Below, piece after piece: positions 51,457-54,383 of a stretch of 54,383 nt of DNA (the first letter of the stretch is position 1; the number at the start of each line of letters is the position of its first letter). The notes under the pieces were generated by a model, which worked only from the letters and a program-made list of their open reading frames with translations, made no database searches and had not been told where the DNA came from. The translations under genes were made by a program, and so were the position numbers. Location: positions 1 through 54,383 of the forward strand of contig CALVYF010000001.1 in the NCBI GenBank assembly GCA_944372055.1, in the 5' to 3' direction. Origin of the DNA: an uncultured Bacilli bacterium (GTDB lineage: Bacteria > Bacillota_I > Bacilli_A > RF39 > UBA660).

Positions 51457-51684
51457 TTAACGGAACCATATTACAAAATAATACCCAGCTCCTAATACAA
51501 TAATAATAAATAAAACAATTAAAATAATCCGAATTACTGGATTATTAATATCCCAATAATCGTCATAAGTTTTTTTACTATGATCCATCAAATTTTGAAA
51601 TTCTTGACTATTCTTTTGATTAACACTATTCTCATGATTTTCTTGTTGTATTTCATTATCAGTTGGTAAAAATCGATTTGCCAT
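51457..51684 (-). CDS. Small single-pass membrane protein
   Basis: A 75-residue protein: an Asn/Gln-rich polar N-terminus and one C-terminal transmembrane helix (IRIILIVLFIIIVLGAGYYF), so probably tail-anchored like its downstream neighbour. ATG 51684 with GAGGTGATGG upstream is preferred over the longer frame. No family is recognised. It lies between priA and the 378-residue tail-anchored protein, with small gaps. Confidence 0.65.
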   Translation of the reverse strand: MANRFLPTDNEIQQENHENSVNQKNSQEFQNLMDHSKKTYDDYWDINNPVIRIILIVLFIIIVLGAGYYFVIWFR

Positions 51685-51725
51685 AACCATCACCTCTATC
51701 ATTAACATAAGAATAACATATTTTA

Positions 51726-53888
51726 TTAAAAATGACTAGGATTAAAGTCAATATCCACTCTAAGTTTATGATTATTTTTATAATGATTTTGAATCTTCAA
51801 TAAAATATCATACAAAACTTCTTCTTTTTTATATTTTAAAATAATTCCATAGCGATAAACATTATTAACTTTAAATACTGCTAAAGTTGTTGGCCCAAGT
51901 ATGATAGTATGTTCTAAATTGCGTTCTAAAGAACGTTTTATTTTTAAAGACTCTTGAAATAAATAATCGGCTTCTTTTCCACTAATTTTTAAATAACACA
52001 AGAAATAAAATGGTGGATATCCTAGTCTTCTACGAATCTTCATCTCTTCTCTATAAAATCCTAAGTAATCATGTTCTTTTACAAAAGAAATAGCATAATG
52101 ATCTGGGTTAAATGTTTGAATATAAACTTTACCAGTCTTTTGACTTCTACCACTTCTACCAGCAACTTGTGAAAGTAGTGAATAAGTATTTTCACTACTA
52201 CGAAAATCTGGAATATTTAAACTTGTATCAGCATTAATAACGCCTACTAAAGTAACATCACTAAAATCCAAGCCTTTCGCAACAATCTGAGTACCAAGTA
52301 AAATATCATACTCGTGTTCACGAAAAGCATCTATCATTTTCTTATGGGCACCTTTTCTACTAGTAGTATCAACATCCATTCTAAGCACTCTAGCATTAGG
52401 TAATAAACTATGAAGCTCTTCCTCTATTTTTTCTGTACCAACACCTAAATCAGATAGTGCTTCTTCTTTACAATGAGGACACACTTTAGGAAGTGGTGTA
52501 GCATAGCCACAATAATGACATCGTAACATCCGATTACTTTTATGATAAGTCAAGGTAATATCACAATTAGGACACTTTATAGTCTCATTACAATTTTTAC
52601 ACGTAACAAAAGTAGAAAAGCCACGACGATTTAAAAATAGAATAGCTTGCTCCCCACGATCAATACAAGAAGAGACTTCGCTTAATAAACGGTTAGTAAT
52701 ATGAGCTGCTCCACCCTTAGCCTCTTTATTCATATCAATAATTTCAACACTTGGTAAGCTTTTTCCATTGACTCTATCTTTTAATACCAAAAGCTGATAA
52801 ACGCCTTTTTCTGCCCTAGCCATAGATTCTAAAGAAGGAGTAGCACTACCTAATAAAACAGGACAAGAATGATACTTTGCTCTCCAAATAGCAATATCTC
52901 TAGCATGATATCTAGGATTTTTATCCCCCTGCTTATAAGAATCACTATGCTCCTCATCCATAATAATAATCCCTATATTTTTTAGTGGTGCAAAAATAGC
53001 ACTACGAGCACCAATAACAATAGATGCTTCTCCTCTAGCAATTCTTCTCCATTCATCATATTTTTCACCCTCAGATAATGCTGAATGAAGTGCCGCAATC
53101 TGATTCCCAAAACGATTAGAAAATTGTTCTACCATCTGAGGAGTCAAACTAATTTCTGGAACCAACATAATTGCTGTTTCTCCACGCTTTAAAACTTCTT
53201 CTATAATTTGCATATAAACTTCAGTTTTGCCACTACCTGTTACACCAAAAAGTAAAAAAGGAACGTTTTGTTGGTTTTCCAAAACAGAATTAACCACTTT
53301 TTGTTGAGAAGGAGTTAAAACCTTTTTTTTATCTTTATTCACCTCATATTTTATTCGATAATCTTCCCTTTTAATTTCCGACAAAACTTTTTTCTCTATC
53401 AGAGTAGAAAGAGCAGAGCTAGAAATAGCTAACAGTTCTTTACGAGAAATAGTCTTTTTATCAGAAAACAACTTCAAAATCTTCTCTTGGGCAGATGAAC
53501 TGGCCAAATAACTTTTATCTGTTAACTCATAAAATGTCTGATATTTTTTAGAAACTAAAACTCCTGCCTTAGCCTTCAAAGCTTTTGGTAACATCACTTG
53601 ATAAGCACTAATCAATGTAGATAAGGTGGATTTCTGTATCTGTTTTCCTAACAATAACAATTCATCATTTAATACGATGTCACGGTCAAGAATAGAATAA
53701 ATCTCTTTTAAATCTCTATCACTATTATCTTTAATTTCTAATACAAAACCTTCTAAAGTTTGTCTACCAAAAGGTACTAAAACACGAATTCCAACTTTAA
53801 CTGAATTTTCTAAATCTCGAGGAACAATATAATCAAAAACTTTATCTACATTTTGACTAGACAATTGCACTAAAACACCAACAACCAT
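51726..53888 (-). CDS. priA: Primosomal replication restart helicase
   Basis: A 720-residue superfamily 2 helicase restarting collapsed forks. The N-terminal DNA-binding domain reads VDKVFDYIVP; Walker A is LLFGVTGSGKTEVYMQ, DEEH is in IIIMDEEHSDSYKQ, motif III is LLGSATPS; two zinc sites span CKNCNETIKCPNCDITLTYH and CHYCGYATPLPKVCPHC; the C-terminal helicase motifs include QVAGRSGR. AGGAGGTAATATC precedes the ATG. Full length for the family. Confidence 0.96.
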   Translation of the reverse strand: MVVGVLVQLSSQNVDKVFDYIVPRDLENSVKVGIRVLVPFGRQTLEGFVLEIKDNSDRDLKEIYSILDRDIVLNDELLLLGKQIQKSTLSTLISAYQVMLPKALKAKAGVLVSKKYQTFYELTDKSYLASSSAQEKILKLFSDKKTISRKELLAISSSALSTLIEKKVLSEIKREDYRIKYEVNKDKKKVLTPSQQKVVNSVLENQQNVPFLLFGVTGSGKTEVYMQIIEEVLKRGETAIMLVPEISLTPQMVEQFSNRFGNQIAALHSALSEGEKYDEWRRIARGEASIVIGARSAIFAPLKNIGIIIMDEEHSDSYKQGDKNPRYHARDIAIWRAKYHSCPVLLGSATPSLESMARAEKGVYQLLVLKDRVNGKSLPSVEIIDMNKEAKGGAAHITNRLLSEVSSCIDRGEQAILFLNRRGFSTFVTCKNCNETIKCPNCDITLTYHKSNRMLRCHYCGYATPLPKVCPHCKEEALSDLGVGTEKIEEELHSLLPNARVLRMDVDTTSRKGAHKKMIDAFREHEYDILLGTQIVAKGLDFSDVTLVGVINADTSLNIPDFRSSENTYSLLSQVAGRSGRSQKTGKVYIQTFNPDHYAISFVKEHDYLGFYREEMKIRRRLGYPPFYFLCYLKISGKEADYLFQESLKIKRSLERNLEHTIILGPTTLAVFKVNNVYRYGIILKYKKEEVLYDILLKIQNHYKNNHKLRVDIDFNPSHF

Positions 53889-53917
53889 GATATTACCTCC
53901 TTTTCTATATTATAGCA

Positions 53918-53944
53918 CAAAATAAAAGGTCACCATTGTGACCT
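53918..53944 (-). terminator. Terminator between the small membrane gene and priA
   Basis: On the minus strand AGGTCAC-AATG-GTGACCT followed by TTTATTTT. The TAG stop of the 62-residue gene is the first part of the stem. priA therefore probably has its own promoter or depends on read-through. Confidence 0.8.
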
Positions 53945-54131
53945 AAATAATTTCTATATCATCATTTTTCACATCATGGGAAACATCATCAAATAAAACT
54001 TGAGGATCATCTACTAAATCCTTAATTGGACTATTATTATTTTTTACACTCTTTTTCTCTTCAGAATAGGCAATAAAAAACGCAATAAAAGCAATAACCA
54101 ATAAACATATAATAATAATTACTGGATTCAT
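53943..54131 (-). CDS. Small membrane protein of 62 residues
   Basis: One N-terminal transmembrane helix (VIIIICLLVIAFIAFFIAY) with a charged, Asp-rich cytoplasmic or periplasmic tail (LVDDPQVLFDDVSHDVKNDD). AGAGGGGATGCT precedes the ATG. It follows 16 bases after rseP and ends in a strong terminator. It has no known family; the position after rseP suggests an envelope role only by association. Confidence 0.65.
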   Translation of the reverse strand: MNPVIIIICLLVIAFIAFFIAYSEEKKSVKNNNSPIKDLVDDPQVLFDDVSHDVKNDDIEII

Positions 54132-54147
54132 AGCATCCCCTCTTACT

Positions 54148-54383
54148 CTAGAACAATCTTAAAATATCATTAAATGTAATCACAATCATCAATAACATTA
54201 ATAAAAACAAACCTATAGTATGAATCATATTTTCAGTTTCCGGTTTTACTGGAGAACCTTTAATTTTTTCGATAATAATAAACAAAATATGCCCACCATC
54301 AAAAGCTGGTAACGGAAGTAAATTAATAAATCCAACATTGATGCTTAAAAAAGCCACTAAATACAAAATATTCATAAGTCCGC
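54148..54383 (-). CDS. rseP: Site-2 protease RseP, C-terminal part, cut by the window edge
   Basis: Seventy-eight residues at the window end read LYLVAFLSINVGFINLLPLP, then AFDGGHILF (N-x-x-P...D-G-G-H, the C-terminal metal motif of site-2 proteases), then a final transmembrane helix GLFLLMLLMIVITF. The N-terminal HExxH half lies beyond 54383. RseP cleaves anti-sigma factors and signal-peptide remnants within the membrane. The ATG at 54375 is internal and not the real start. Confidence 0.88.
   Translation of the reverse strand, partial: GLMNILYLVAFLSINVGFINLLPLPAFDGGHILFIIIEKIKGSPVKPETENMIHTIGLFLLMLLMIVITFNDILRLF

Noticed and set aside
1-54383. TGA recoded as Trp (Mycoplasma code)
   Set aside because: A TGA stands at a Trp-like position at 37290 and another in 7747, but copA and mutY end at TGA in ATGA overlaps, the Ham1-like gene ends at TGA in a terminator loop, and long genes use TGG throughout.

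Overview
The window reads as chromosome from an AT-rich, anaerobic, low-GC Bacillota. The gene order rseP, priA, fmt, rlmN, PP2C phosphatase, PASTA kinase, rsgA, rpe is typical of that phylum. Gut relatives of Mollicutes or Erysipelotrichia (RF39-type lineages) are my best guess; that is inference from composition, anaerobic metabolism, compact genes and the serpin. The standard bacterial code fits: long genes are open with TGG as Trp, and TGA ends several genes at tight ATGA overlaps. Nearly all housekeeping genes lie on the minus strand.

Positions 1-1760 hold a DedA membrane protein, a Cof-type HAD phosphatase and tRNA-Gly(TCC) with promoter and terminator. Positions 1760-8800 are a decaying accessory region: two IS110 transposase remnants in opposite orientation, a frameshifted DUF1016/YhcG nuclease, a phosphotransferase, a remnant of an AGS-C sensor domain (a CBASS-associated domain), a YbaK-type deacylase, an interrupted ORF with two stops, a membrane-anchored serpin, and one intact and one broken GNAT acetyltransferase.

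Positions 8800-16100 carry a Ppx/GppA-like and a CYTH phosphohydrolase, a protein resembling ADP-ribosyltransferases around one motif, an RsiV-like protein, a DNA glycosylase, and a compact cassette NUDIX, WYL regulator, SIS protein, Ham1/RdgB pyrophosphatase. Positions 16195-18216 encode a very large, divergent sigma-70-like protein. Next come a copper module (copZ, VOC protein, copA), dCMP deaminase, an XRE regulator, an ABC exporter, exonuclease III and mutY. A stretch with YlmH, a FemAB-type transferase and two broken genes follows.

Positions 29709-36997 hold two complete class III (anaerobic) ribonucleotide reductase systems. The first is unusual: the NrdD reading frame stops at TAG before the glycyl radical domain, and that domain is a separate 53-codon ORF with its own ribosome binding site. 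The second is an intact nrdD-nrdG-dut operon, divergent from a Crp/Fnr-family gene. Matching 20-bp palindromes (TTGTTG-N8-CAACAA) lie upstream of both nrdD genes, suggesting one shared regulator.

Positions 36987-54383 contain a broken kinase-like gene, tex, a 3D-domain protein, two related membrane proteins (one with a long Lys/Ala/Glu-rich arm with exact 66-bp repeats), then rpe, rsgA, PASTA kinase, phosphatase, rlmN, fmt, priA and the C-terminal end of rseP, with several lineage-specific membrane proteins inserted. The number of single-lesion genes suggests genome decay or residual assembly errors.
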